The notes under the pieces are model-generated. The model ran no database searches. It was not told the DNA's origin and worked only from the letters and a program-made list of their open reading frames with translations. The translations under genes were made by a program, and so were the position numbers. A DNA stretch of 64,000 nt from Nemophila menziesii (lineage: Eukaryota; Streptophyta; Magnoliopsida; Boraginales; Hydrophyllaceae), in the NCBI GenBank assembly GCA_029959085.1, contig JARWIR010000002.1, forward strand, positions 41,536,233 to 41,600,232, in the 5' to 3' direction. This document shows positions 45,181 through 57,299 of this stretch, piece after piece. How positions within the stretch are numbered: position 1 is the first letter of the stretch; the number at the start of each line of letters is the position of its first letter.

Positions 45181-46727
45181 TAATGTCTCCCCATTTGTGA
45201 TGATTTAATATTAGTTGGAGACATCATTTTTTGTGTTTTCGAAGTCTAAATACTCGATTTTCACATGATATAGTGCACTTTCCTATTTTGTATCTTGATT
45301 TAATGATTTATAAATTTAGAGCATATTTGGTTTAATTGTTTGTTAATTGTGAAGCTTTAAAGATATATAAGGTGATTAATTAGATGCCAAAAAAATTCTA
45401 ATAGATAAAGGAAAGAAGATATGCATGGAAATTGGAGATAAGGAAAAAAAATATAAGATATGGAAAGATAAAGTTTCCAAATAAATCTAAATTTCAGCAC
45501 CTACAACCATAGAAGTTATCATAACTCAAGATTGGCTAGGAATTTGGAAGAATGGTCTAAAACAAAGTTAAAGAGCTTTCCGAAATGACCAGTTTCGACT
45601 ACTGGAATGCATCAAACGGATAAGTATTGAAGGTGTTAAATCCAAAACAAAACAGCAGCAGATTATTACCTTTTCTATATTTTAGGGTTACGAATTTGGG
45701 TTGGGGTTGGAGTCCATATTACTTGTCTTCCACTCCAAGAAAACGAATTAGGTATTCTAAACACCTATAAATACACCCTTAAACCTTTGTAAAGTAATCC
45801 TTTCCTCCCATTAATTAGTCCTTAGGTTTTATATCATTAGATTTATTGAAGAGAGGAAGATGAATTCTTTGTATCAATCTTTTAGTTTATTTACTTCAGG
45901 TATGAACTAATTTTCTCATAGCTTGGGTTTTGCATTATGTATAGTCGATGAATATTATTTTCATTCTATCTAAGTTTCTTTCGGAATTATATATTTTAAT
46001 CTGATTCTAGCTACTTACCCATATATTTGATTTATGTATTTATATTTATTCTCTGTCTTAAACCTAATCAATTTAGAGATGTGCTAATAGTAGCTAGATG
46101 GTCCCCCAGAAGGTGTGTCTAATTATAAAAAGACTACATAAACTTCTAGCATAAGGAATTGGTCTTGACAACACCAGCCTAACTAGATAGTCATTAGGGT
46201 TTGTTTTAATCACCATATCACCAACTGAAGGAATTGTTTGCTTAGGAACCTAGTGGCGTAGGATAACCCTATTTTAAACTGCCTCGTGGTTGTGCTGTAG
46301 CATACCTATACGGTCTCCGGGAATATGTAGGAATTTAGAATCCTGACTAAGTATCTGAAAGCTATTATCTCCCTTATTAACTGAATCTGATAGAAAAAAT
46401 TAGAAGGATTAGTGCATACTAGCAAAACCTAAGCTATGCTCTCTCATTTCATATTCTCTCATATTTATTTTATTGTCTTTTATTTTACTTAGTTTAATTA
46501 TTAATTTCTCAATTATTCATCTTTAGTTTCTATCTCTTAACTATTAATTGCTACTCTAATTATTTGCTCATTCGTGTAACACATTAAGTCCATGAGAATG
46601 AATTCTTCTTATCATTAAAACTTGCATACGTCCTGTAATACTTGCAGTACTGTGCATGTCTAGGATGATTATTGCATTGTTTTCTAGCTTATTTTATCTT
46701 ATTTTTATCACACCCTAGGCGATACCA
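45181..46727 (+). repeat. 5' LTR of E4
   Basis: 1547 bp. The first bases are TAATGTCTCC (TG changed to TA) and the end is GATACCA. TATA box at 45766-45773. Confidence 0.85.
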
Positions 46728-46734
46728 AGTTTTT

Positions 46735-46752
46735 TGGCGCCGCTGCCGGGGA
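46735..46752 (+). other. Primer-binding site, tRNA-Asp type (E4)
   Basis: TGGCGCCGCTGCCGGGGA, seven bases after the LTR. Plant tRNA-Asp ends TCCCCGGCAACGGCGCCA, so 17 of 18 positions pair. This is the best-kept site in the window. Confidence 0.8.
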
Positions 46753-46861
46753 CTTGTATCTCGAGTAGTAGTTTTTATTTAATTTTTATCTTTCAGTTTT
46801 TATTTTTATTTTTTCAGATTTACGCATGTTGGCTTGCTTTAGTCTTTTTCAGGTTTTAATA

Positions 46862-48110
46862 GTGAATCTTTGGCCTCCTCTCCCGGAGCCTGAAATGAGC
46901 TTCACAGCTTATAACAGACGTATCCGAGAAGAAAGAATCCAAAGAAAAGCTATGGCATAAAATCAACATGGAGTAGATCCACCACTTATTCCTATAATTC
47001 AACCACTTGGAGTTGTAGGCCAACAACAACAACCACCAGGAGATAAATGAAACAACAGTAATTAGAACATAGTTGAACAAGACCTCCCAGGCTTGGGAGC
47101 ACCATTTCATGTTCAAATATTCGGTTATCGTCCTCTAGAGATCCAGAATATCAAATTCACAGCCGATTCGGGCATGCTCAACCAATTTCAGAATTTCGGA
47201 CTCTATAGTGGTGCAGTAGTTCAAGATCCGGTAAGAGCGGTTCAGAAGTTCATGCAGAATTGTGATGCCTATGTTACTCCAGGCATTACACGCGAGCAAC
47301 TGTATTGCCACATGTTTTCGTTCTTCATGACCGGTAAATCTGGTCAGTGGCTAGATAGGCAACCACCAGGAACTATTAATACATTGGAAAAACTTCAAGC
47401 CACATTCTTTAACTGTTTTTTATCCAAAGAGTATGAGACCCAAAGACCAAAGAGAGCTTGCGAAGTTTTTTCAAGAGAATAGAGAAGAAGTAGAAGACGC
47501 ATGGACAAAGTTTCAACAGAAGGTAGCTAGATGTCCACTCCATGGTTACGCCCCGTCTTTACAATTGGCTATATTTTATCAAGGAATCAATTGAGAGAGT
47601 CGACTGACGGTAGATAATCTTGGCAAGAGAAATTTTGTGTCAATGAATCCTACAGAAGCCGCCGAAGGTATGAAAAACATTATTGAAACAGAAAGGAGTT
47701 GGCCACTTTCGCGAGCTCCTATTACAAATGCCAAAGGTACGCTTCGATTAGATGCAGAAACTGAAAACTTAGCTCAATTATCCGCACTAGAAAATCAAAT
47801 CAAAGAGATTAAGCTTGAAATGTAGAAGAATTTAGCCGCAGCGGATGTAGTGCAAGAACATAAGGTTGTCAACAGTGTGGGGTCACAAATCATACATGGG
47901 AAGAGTGCGAATGAAATCCAGCATCTGTTTATTTCATATCCAACCGAGGAAATTATCAATTTGGTAATAGGAATCATCATGGTATGCAGTATTCAAATCC
48001 ACAGGGGGGCGCTAATCCAGGTCATTATCAACCTTGTCCCTAGAATAACTCTTTCCAACCAAGAGGTCAAGCTCCATATCAAAGGAATCAGAATTATAAT
48101 TGACCTGCCC
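46862..48110 (+). pseudogene. Gag of E4 (Athila type) with stops
   Basis: N-terminal YNRRIREERIQRKAM, then a Pro/Gln-rich part with stops. The core at 47093-47482 (FHVQIFGYRPLEIQNIKF, FGLYSGAVVQDPVRAVQKFM, REQLYCHMFSFFMTG) is in frame across the point where E2 and E3 have a 1-bp loss. It frameshifts near 47430 in FYPKSM. The helix region is at 47637-47825 and the zinc-knuckle region near 47870-47910 is disrupted. Non-functional. Confidence 0.85.
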
Positions 48111-48285
48111 CTCCACAATAACCTGTTAATGACGCATATGACGATGCTTTAGCTCAGAAGGCTCTACCACAGTATACTCAAGAAGGAGCTATGGGTGATC
48201 AACAATTGAATAATTTTATGGATCTTATGACCACTATTATTCATTCCCAGAACGCGAAGTTAAAGCTTCAATTCAGATTTTAGGT

Positions 48286-49659
48286 ATGCACATAGAACAA
48301 ATGAATAGAGTTCTTACTAATATTATAGAAGCAAAAGAATTGCAGGCTATCGAAGGAGGTGATTCCAATGTTGGGTACAAAGCTTCTAAGGCTATTTGCC
48401 TTGAGACTGAAGAAAATAAGGAAGTATCGCATGCTGCCGAAAGTGTTGTGGAAGTTCCTAGTACCGAAGAAGAACCAACCAAGTCTAGCCCCGTGGACTC
48501 TGACTGTTCTGAAGATGAGGATAAAGATTCAGAAAAATTCAAATCTATACAAGTTCTAAAAGATATGCAAAACGACATTAGATCGGTTATGGAGTTATAA
48601 GCTGAGAGAGCTAAAGAGAAAGAGGAGAAAGACCAAAAAAAGAAAGTAGAAGTTGCACCTACTGTGCAAGAAAAGAATGAAGAAGAGAAGGTGGGATCAC
48701 TACCAGTTGTTCAAACAGTGTCACAAATTATTCCTGATACAAATCCAAAGGGTGACACTGAACTCAAGAAATTTGTAGAGGCGTACACTCCTGAAAATAT
48801 CAACGCCCAAATGCTTGAGATTGCGAAGAAAGGGCTTACACCGCAACAAGTTTTTACGTAAGTTATTGAGAGAGAAGAGAGTGTAGAAGCCAAGAAAGAG
48901 ACTGTGAGAGTCTCAAGAAGAGTTGAAAAAGAGTTACCATTGAAGCTAAAAGATCCTGGAAGCTTTAATCATCCTATCCAAATAAATGGTAGGCTCAAGG
49001 TGAAAGCTATGTGTGATGTGGGTGCAGGTGTGACTCTTATGCCAAAGTCCGTGTTCGATAGACTTGGACTTCAATCAGAGAAAGCTCCAGTGAAGTTGCA
49101 GTTTGCTGACAACCCAGTTACCAAGACATGGGGAATAGTGGAGGACGTTTATGTCCGATCAGGTAATATCACCATGCCTACTGACTTTGTTGTACTTGAT
49201 TTCAATGCAGATAAGTAGGTTCCAATCATACTTGGAAGGCCTTTCATGGCCACTAGCCAAAGCATAATCAACTTCCAAGAAGGGACGATTATCCTTCATG
49301 CTAAAAACGTATCTGAGACATTGTATGTCTAGGGTAATAAACCAAGGAAGTCAGATCCCACAGTTCATATCATTAATAGCCTTTCACATAAAAAACTCCC
49401 TAAAGAAAAGATCCACGAAAAACCTGTGGATACTAAGCCAAAGACTGATTTTGGGGTCGGCCATGAAGTTCTATGGAAAGCCCACAAACTAGAGAATAGA
49501 CCACGAGGTTATCAAGACTGGTGGATGGGACCATTCATAGTCACTAAAGTTGTTTCAGCTAAGGTGATAGAGATCAGATTCAAGAAGGGCATTAAGCGGA
49601 GATTGGTAGATTTCCATAGCCTTGCTCGTTGGTGGGGAGGTTATATTCGCAAATCTTGA
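48286..49659 (+). pseudogene. Linker, retropepsin and GPF-type integrase tail of E4, one frame with four stops
   Basis: One frame runs through the whole stretch, interrupted only by stops at 48598, 48859, 49216 and 49330. In order: an acidic coiled linker; LKDPGSFNHPIQINGRLKVK; the protease active-site region CDVGAGVTLMPKSVFDRLGL; the flap-side strand TKTWGIVEDVYVRSGNI; ILGRPFMATSQSIINFQEG. About 60 codons later comes the tail ENRPRGYQDWWMGPFIVTKV with LVDFHSLARWWGG. The retropepsin is the closest to intact in the window and retains Asp. The tail resembles the gypsy integrase GPY/F end. All enzymes usually between them are missing. Confidence 0.85.
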
Positions 49660-49670
49660 TAGAGGTAACG

Positions 49671-49717
49671 CGTCTAACTTAAAAGACGTTAAATAAAAGT
49701 GATGTACGGGAGACCCG
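49671..49717 (+). other. Two stem-loops after the GPF tail of E4
   Basis: CGTCT (49671-49675) with AGACG (49684-49688), and CGGG-AGA-CCCG (49707-49717), whose loop is shorter than in E3 because of a 3-bp loss. Confidence 0.5.
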
Positions 49718-49877
49718 CAATTTTTTTTTAATGTTTTTATGTTTTAATTCATGTTTAGTTTAGTTTTTTTAGTTGATATTGCATATTTGAGAAAGTTATG
49801 AGTGTTTTTGATGTTCAGGTACGTAAGAAATCAAGTTAGGAGAAGAAAAACGAAAATTCGGCGAAAATCTGACCATC

Positions 49878-50185
49878 CTTGCGGTACACCGCAGGACAGG
49901 TCTGGTATACTGCAGAAGAAAACCGTGACCACGGTATAGGCCACGGTACATTGCCGAGAAATGAAGCCAAAAACCGTGGCTCATAGCGTCATCACGGTAT
50001 GAACAACAATCAGGTGCGGTACACCACATCATTAAGAACCGTGACCAAGGTATAGGCCACGGTGTATTGCCGAGAGATACATAGTAGCTATTCAAAACCG
50101 TGTCGACAACTCGGTAACACGGTTTCTAAATCCTTAGGTCCGGTACACCGCATGACAGGTCCAGGGCACCGCACGGCGCCGACAG
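49878..50185 (+). repeat. Hairpin-rich gcGGTAcaCCgc repeat array of E4
   Basis: Palindromes gcggtacaccgc (49881-49892), gtgcggtacaccacat (50014-50029), ccggtacaccgc (50140-50151) and several acggtataggcc. TGCCGAGA recurs at 49952 and 50068 (116-bp step). Same grammar as E3, different palindrome. Overlapping open frames are not genes. Confidence 0.7.
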
Positions 50186-50621
50186 AACGAAAAAGAAAGG
50201 GTATATTACGGGAATCAAGAGAAGAGGTTAGTTTTTACACAAAATTTTCAATCCTAAAGCCTTTTTTTCTTCCCCAAACTTCTCCTAAATCCATTGAAGC
50301 TTCATCAAACCTTCACCAAACCTCAAACAACTACCCAATAACCACAAAAACACATCCAAGTCTTTTTCCACATCATTATAAAGAAGGTTCAACCACCCAA
50401 ATCATATTAAAACACCTTCAATCCAAGAATCAAAAGCCTAAATATTCAAAATTCATCCAACAATTTCTTAGATCCATACCAGTCAAAGGAGAATCCATCT
50501 TACCCATTTAGAGAATCATCTTCATAACACCTTTACTAACCCAAATAAAGCTTGTACAACCTATAATCAAGAGTTTCAAATTTCAAGAGTGGTTGAAGCT
50601 TTGAGTTGGAGGTCAATTGTG

Positions 50622-51833
50622 ATGAAGAAAAGAACAGAAACATTATCTACTGTCTGGGAGATGAAGAAGAATCAAAGTAAAGTGTTGGGTCCTAGTGAGA
50701 AGAAATCAGCTGAGAAAAGTTCAAGTTCTAAACTGAACGGTAAAACAGGTTCAGAAAATAAAGGGAAGCTACCTGTGATAAATTCAAAGAGCCAAAAGGT
50801 TTCAACTTTAATAAGAAATATACCACAAATTTTACAAATCGAGAATCTTGTGACCAAAATCAACGAAGCTTCCAAGGCAATGTTAGCTTCAAGAGAGAAA
50901 CATGCAACAGAACTTCCTTTGGCTTATTAGAGAGTATTTTAAAAAAAAGTTTAACAGGGTGAATATAAGAGATTCATAGAGATGGGTGATAGACTGGGTT
51001 GGTATACATTCATGTTGCGAAGATCGAATTTATGTAAAGAGTTAGTTTTCGATTTCTATTTAGGCCTCTTTAGCCGAGATAGTAATGGCGGTGTTCCAGT
51101 TAGAGGAAAGATAGTTCCATTCACGGTTGAAGATATTCGAAACCACTTCTGGTTTAAGAGATTTGCTGGACCATGTAAGTATAGAAAAGCGGTGGAAAAT
51201 ATCAAGACTTTCGATTGGAATTTACTTTTTGAGCATGCCTTAGACAAGGATAAAGTGCAAGCAAATAAGGGAGAATTAAAGGCACGTTGGCCTTACAAAT
51301 ACTTCTAAGGAGATACAAAAGTTTGGCACAATTTCCTTACAGCAAATGTTTTTGTAACCCAAAGAAACTTGGAGGTAACTAAGAAAACGCAATTTTGTTG
51401 AATTGTATTTTAAGAGGAGAAGAAGTGGATGTAGCACGAATGATCTTTGAGGAGGTGATGCAATTTTCGGTCTAACCTACTTCATTCTTTAGTTTGAAAT
51501 ATCCTACTATGATCACGTGCCTTGTTCGGAAGATGGATGTGATTCCAGGAAAAAAAGAGAAGCTGTATTTTACCATGATGAATAATATTGATAATAACTG
51601 GATCAAGACAATTTTGAGAGGAGCAGTAATTACGCAAGTCTCAAAGGAAGAAAAGTATCGTATTTGGCAAGAGAAGGTAGATGAGCGATTAAACAAAGTC
51701 GAAGTAGCTTAAACTTCCTTAGCCGAAGATGTGGCACAAATCAAATCTAATAAAGTGCACATCATGAAACTCCTTGAGCAATTAAAGAAAGATCCACCAA
51801 ATCCTATCTTGGATGTCGTTAATGCGAGGCAAT
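50622..51833 (+). pseudogene. ATHILA-ORF-like gene of E4
   Basis: It starts MKKRTETLSTVWEMKKNQSK, followed by a Ser/Lys-rich part to ELPLAY. After a stop at about 50930 the core (50982-51308) reads RLGWYTFMLRRSNL, ELVFDFYLGLFSRDSNGGVP, VRGKIVPFTVEDIRNHFWFK, FDWNLLFEHALDKDKV. It then shifts frame, with a C-terminal coiled part at 51494-51800 (KYPTMITCLVRKMDV, ITQVSKEEKYRIWQEKVDER). Compared with E1 it retains the central domain. The role of this ORF in Athila elements is not established. Confidence 0.72.
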
Positions 51834-53377
51834 AGCCTCGATAGTATGTTCTCTTTCTTCCTTACCATTTCTGTAAATGCTTTATATGCTAATTTAATTT
51901 CTTTTTCAAGTCTTTTCAAGTCGTGGGGACACGACTCATTTTTGAGTTGGGGGTGTGGGGATTCATTGTCTCTCATCTCCATTTTTCTGTTTTTAGGTAG
52001 AAATTAAAATTTTTGATACATGGGAATTAGATGTAGAATGTGTTTAATAGCTTAAAAGCATAAGCTTAGTAAGTTAATGATAGTAAGTAGTATGTTTATG
52101 AGCTATTTTATTTTGTATGCTTTGAGTATTTGCAGGAAAACACACATTGATAATAAAGAAAAGATTAGTTAGCAATGCGATAGAAAGTATGTTCGATCTT
52201 AGGGAGCCATGAGTTGTGTGTAGGCTGTGAGATCCAAGCTAGTTGATAAACCCATTTTATGAACGTGCTAAAGGTAAGAGATTAACGAAATTGCATAGTT
52301 TAGAAAGTGATTAAGGCGGTTCTTTCATAAGCCCCTTGTTGCCTTTTAGCTTTGTGTCCCATTTATTATTTTATATGCGTCTCAGCCTCTTCTAGCCTTT
52401 CTAAAGCCTTTTTATTTAACCACATTATAAGTCATATCCCTTTAGATTATAGGACTTTCCATATGATCTGCACTCAAATTGCGATGCATAAACAGTTGTT
52501 TTAGAGCTTAAGTTTGGGGTGGTGGGTCCACCATTATGGGAGTTGTTATTGGGTTGGGATTTTGAGTTTTTTAATTGTGCTATGTTCTATATATTGATGA
52601 TGATTCACAGGGTTATATTGTAACCCTTTGTCGGGGTAAAAGTGAGTGGAAAAAGCTAAAGAGTATGAAAAGAAAAGAAAAAAATTTATGAGAAAAATAA
52701 AGTGATATCTCGAACATCAAAAAGAGAGTCAAAGCTATACAAAAGAGACAAAAATTGATTTGAAAAGAATATATATTTGGACCGGCAAAGTGGAATTTTT
52801 ATGTGAACATTTTATGCTTTAATTGGGTTATTGAGGATGCTACTTTGCGCATTAATAAAATCATTGGGTTGAGTGAGAAACTTTTTAAGAGAGTATCTCA
52901 AGCTCTAGGGAGATTCGTTGATGGCTAGTGAGGAGAGAGCCAAATGCTCACTCTAAATTATCCAAACATACTTATCATACTATCCCTAAGCCAACATTAC
53001 AACTTTAAAGACCTTTTGATTCTTTGCTATGTAATCTAGAAGCGATTGAGCCAATTGAGAGTAGTTATACTAGTGAAGTTCGATGAACAATCTATAGCCT
53101 CTGTGGTGAACTGAGTAAAGATCCTCTCCTTCTTACATTACGAAGCTAATCAAATCTTGAGTTAAAGACTTGTTGATTGTAGATATAAAAAGTGTACATG
53201 TATGTATTTTGTAAATATTATTACATGAAATTTTCTGAGTAGTTGTTTTATGTCTATTCTATATATTTTGCTATCTCATTTCTCACTGTGCTTAATTGAC
53301 CTAGGTATGTATTACAAGACTTCCCTTTGTTTTTATCTTTATTGTATCAGGACGATACAACTTTGAGTTGGGGTTCT
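51834..53377 (+). other. 3' non-coding internal region of E4
   Basis: Collinear with 32386-36039 of E3 minus the LINE. It includes gcgaggcaatagcctcg, gagcttaagtttggggtggt and the polypurine tract gagttggggttct. No gene. Confidence 0.65.
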
Positions 53378-54871
53378 TGATGTCTCCCCATTTGTGATGA
53401 TATAATATTAGTTGGAGACATCGTTTTTAGTGTTTTAGAAGTCTAAATACTCTATTTTCACATGATATAGTGCACTTTCCTATTTCGTGTCTTGAATTAA
53501 TGATTTATTATTTTTAGAGCATATTTGGTTTAATTGTTTGTTAGTTGTGAAGTTTTAAAGATATATAAGGTGATTAATTAGATGCCAAATTAATTCTAAT
53601 AGATAAAGGAAATAAGATATGCATGAAAGTTGGAGATAAGGAAAGAAAAGACAAGATATGGAAAGATAAAGTTGCCAAATAAATCTGAATTTCAGCACTT
53701 ACGACCATAGAAGTGATCATAACTCAAGATTGGCTAAGAATTTGGAAGAATGGTCTAAAGCAAAGTTAAAGAGCTTTGCGAGACGATAAGTTTCGACTAT
53801 TGGAACGTGTTAAACGGTTAAGCATTGAAGGAGTTAGGCCAAAACAAAATAGAGGCAGATTATTACCTTTTCAATATTTTAGGATTACGAATTTGAGTTT
53901 GGCTTGGAGTCCAAGTTACTTGTCTTCCACTCCAAGAAAATGAATTAGGTCTTCTAAACACCTATAAATACAACCTTAAAACTTTGCAAAGTAACCCTTG
54001 TCTCCCATTAATTAGTACGTAGGTTTTATATCATTAGAGTTATTGAAGAGAGCAAGATGGATTTGTATCAATCTTTTAATTTATTTACTTCAGGTATGAA
54101 CTAATTTTCCCATAGCTTGGGTTTTGCATTATGTATAATTTATGAATTTTATTTTCTTTCTATCAAAGTTTCTTTACGAATTAAATTTTTTAATCTGATT
54201 CTAGCTACTGAACCATATTTTTTATTTATGTGTTTATATTTATTGTCTGTCTTAAACCTGATCAATTTAGGGTTGTGCTAATAGTAGTTAGATGGTCGCC
54301 CGGAAGGGGTGTCTAATTATTGAAACTCCACATAAAGGTCTAGCATAAGGAATTGGTCCTGACAACACCAGCCTAACTAGATTGTCATTAGGGTTTGTTT
54401 TAATCACCATATCACCAATTGAAGGAATTGTTTGCTTAGGAACCTAGTGGCGTATGATAACCCTATTTTAAATTGCCTCGTGGTTGTGTCTTAGCCTACC
54501 TATACGCTCTTTGGGTACATGTAGGAATTTAGAATCCTGACTAAGTATCCAAGAGATTTTATCTCCCTTATTAACTGAAATTCATAGAAAGAATTAGAAG
54601 GATTAGTGAATACTAGCAAAACATAAGCTATACTCTCTCATCTCATATTCTCTCATATTTATTTTATTGTCTTTTATTTTACTTAGTTTAATTATTAATC
54701 TCTCAATTATTCATCTTTACTTTCTTTCTTTTAATTATTAATTACTACTCTAATTATTTGCTCATTCGTGTAACACATTAAGTCCCTAAGAACGAATTCT
54801 TCTTATCATTCTTCTTGTCTGTCTAGGGTGATTAGTGCATTATTTTCTGGCTTATTATATCTTATTTTATC
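53378..54871 (+). repeat. 3' LTR of E4, 3' end lost
   Basis: It starts TGATGTCTCC after gagttggggttct. Near 54810 it lacks about 40 bp present in the 5' LTR, and it ends at cttattttatc, where unrelated sequence begins. TATA box at 53963-53970. Confidence 0.83.
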
Positions 54872-57299
54872 TTGTTTTCTGGTATCAAAATGGTTTTGTT
54901 CCATGTCTTTCTATAGGATCGTCACACTCATATATACCATGAAGAGATTATTTGTTGAGTTCCTGATGAATGGTTTGCCTTTACTCAATGATAGATTGGA
55001 AATGTTTTTGCACAAGTAACAAAGCTTAAGGATTTTACTGGATTTCACAGAGAGACAATCAAACATTATTTATCTTTCTTCTGGTCCTTGATTGAATAAA
55101 TAATTTCATCTTCATTTATTCTATATACTATTTGATGTTGGGAGCAAAGGAAATGGTAAATATATGGGTTGAGGATCACCTGGTTTGAGGCTCTTCTCTT
55201 AAATATGTCAAACAAATGATCAATTTTTATACATCAAACAGTATAATAATTGCAAGTCTTTTTTGTATTTTATAATAATTGCATGTTACCTAAAGAATAC
55301 ACCATATACATCACAAAAAATTCAATTCTAACACCTCTGATCTTCAACAAAATCTGAATTTCTCAATTACCATTCTCATAAAGCAAATGTAATTTTTACA
55401 AAGCAAATGTAAATTCCGAAAGAACTAGGTGGCTGCTCTTTTATTTTGATGATACCAAAGTATATTAAACTCCGAGTCATGGATGATTTAACCTCTACAT
55501 CAAATCAAATCGAAGTCTGTTAGCTTGCTAAAAGAATTCTGCCATCTATCTTTCAATCAATTTACTGCAACTCCATGTCTTCTTAGCATTCAATAACAAA
55601 CTCATTGATTATCCAGAACCAACATCAATGACCACCTCATCATTGTTCTTAGTTCTTAGTTTTCAATTCGAAATTGTTTCTAAATACTGTCTAAAGGTAT
55701 TTTTCCGTCGATCACAATACTCTATGATTCTAAACACACCATCAACATTAATTCAATCTACTCCACCATCAACATAGTTGTTCAAAACCTATATTGTCTT
55801 CTTCATTACCAGCCACCAGACAATTTTGACCCACACTCCTATTCCACATTCCTAATCCAAACAAAGGTCGTCGATTTATATTTCGAATCAAACATACATG
55901 AACCCAAAGTATGAGAATGGGTTTTTGATGCAAAATGATAAAGCTTGATTTTGGGGCATGTTTTAAATCTTCAATGGTGAGTTCGTTGGGGAAAACTTTG
56001 AGGTGTGTATTCGAGATTTCATGATGACTATGAAAAATAAAGGGTGTAATTGTCAAAAAGGGTGTTGATATTGTTGGGTGTATACAATAAATATTAGAGG
56101 TGATAAACGAGGCAGACACGTGGACATGAATGTAGACGGTGAAAACGCAAGCCTCGTGAGGTATTGATCCTCAAGATAAGTATGTCTCTCTTTGTACACA
56201 TAAAATAAAATTGTAATTACTAGACTTAAATAAAAATAAAAACCTTTATTTTGCCGTATCTATCTTCAGATACGTCTCCAAATGCACCACTTATGATAAC
56301 ATAAGTTTTCTTCTCCTCTTCAATGATATAAAACCATGAATATTGTATATCCATAGGTTCTTCAATAATCCACAAATATTTGTAATAGGTGTGTTGATAG
56401 GTTTAGTGCTGAGTATACTCATATTTTTAATAGGTGTTAAAATCATGGTAAACGATATTTAAATTTTGTTGAATTTATGGATTTTGTTGTTGAACTCATT
56501 ATTACGTGTTTAAATTGAATCATACAAACTTAATATCTGTACATTATACACAAACATACAACACAAATGATCAAATATATTTTTTCATATATGTGATTAT
56601 ATAGGTATATAAAAGGATCAAAATGACTATCTACACTAGTTGTGCAAGGATCTGCGCTGATCCAATCTAATACTTATGGATGGCGTAAGTAATGAAACGT
56701 AGTTCAATGATGTATAATTTATTTGTAATACACTGTTGCATATATTTGCAGGTACAATTCCTTCATGCAAAAAGTAAGAATCTAACATTAAAGGACGAGG
56801 AGGAATTATATTGTATAGAAACTCTTATGTCTAATTATGTTTTCTCAAGATCGTTGTCTTAGAATAATAATTAATTTCAATTACATTTGTAGTATTGGAA
56901 GATAATCATGCATGATTATTGGATAAAATATTAATGCTTGGCTAGGTGGAATCTCAGTCACATGGTAAAAACAATCATACATTAAGCACTTATGAGTATA
57001 ATATTTAAATTGTATACTAATTTTATATAATTTTTAAATGAACAAGTTGTCATCCAGATTCCCACATTGGACGATATGTGTATATTGATACAACGACATT
57101 TTGTAGAGTTGTGAGTGAAATGTGTAAATACACAATGAAGATTGTAATTATAAATATTTATATGATTTTATCATTTTCATTAAGCTAATTATTAACAAGT
57201 AATAGAATTATTTGACATTCTTTTATATATAATTCAGTTATGAATTTTGCACAATCCATTATAATTTTATAAATTCATTTTAGTCTAACTACCTTCAAG
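54872..57299. other. Gene-poor stretch between E4 and F copy 3
   Basis: AT-rich with no family recognised on either strand. The longest frame (minus, 55769-56119, 116 residues) has no motif I know and no supporting copy. A few tg-rich parts and a (TA)n tract at about 57318. I see no element ends. Confidence 0.5.

Larger units (their letters stand above)
45181..54871 (+). mobile_element. E4: Athila-like element with two LTRs, 3' LTR truncated
   Basis: 5' LTR 45181-46727, primer-binding site, gag, linker, protease, GPF tail, hairpin repeats, ATHILA-like ORF, polypurine tract, and 3' LTR 53378-54871 lacking its last 20 bases. The left LTR is preceded by a polypurine tract of another element rather than by a target site. 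No target repeat is seen. The internal order equals that of E3, again without RT, RNase H or integrase core. Confidence 0.88.

Noticed and set aside
50062..50511. 149-residue frame before the E4 ORF
   Set aside because: Spans the hairpin array and the pyrimidine-rich leader. Not kept in E3.
54885..54900. TGGTATCAAAAT after the E4 3' LTR as a tRNA-Met primer site
   Set aside because: Only part of the consensus, at a truncated LTR end of an element that uses a tRNA-Asp site.
55769..56119. 116-residue minus-strand frame
   Set aside because: No recognisable motif and low-complexity composition. Length is possible by chance in this base composition.
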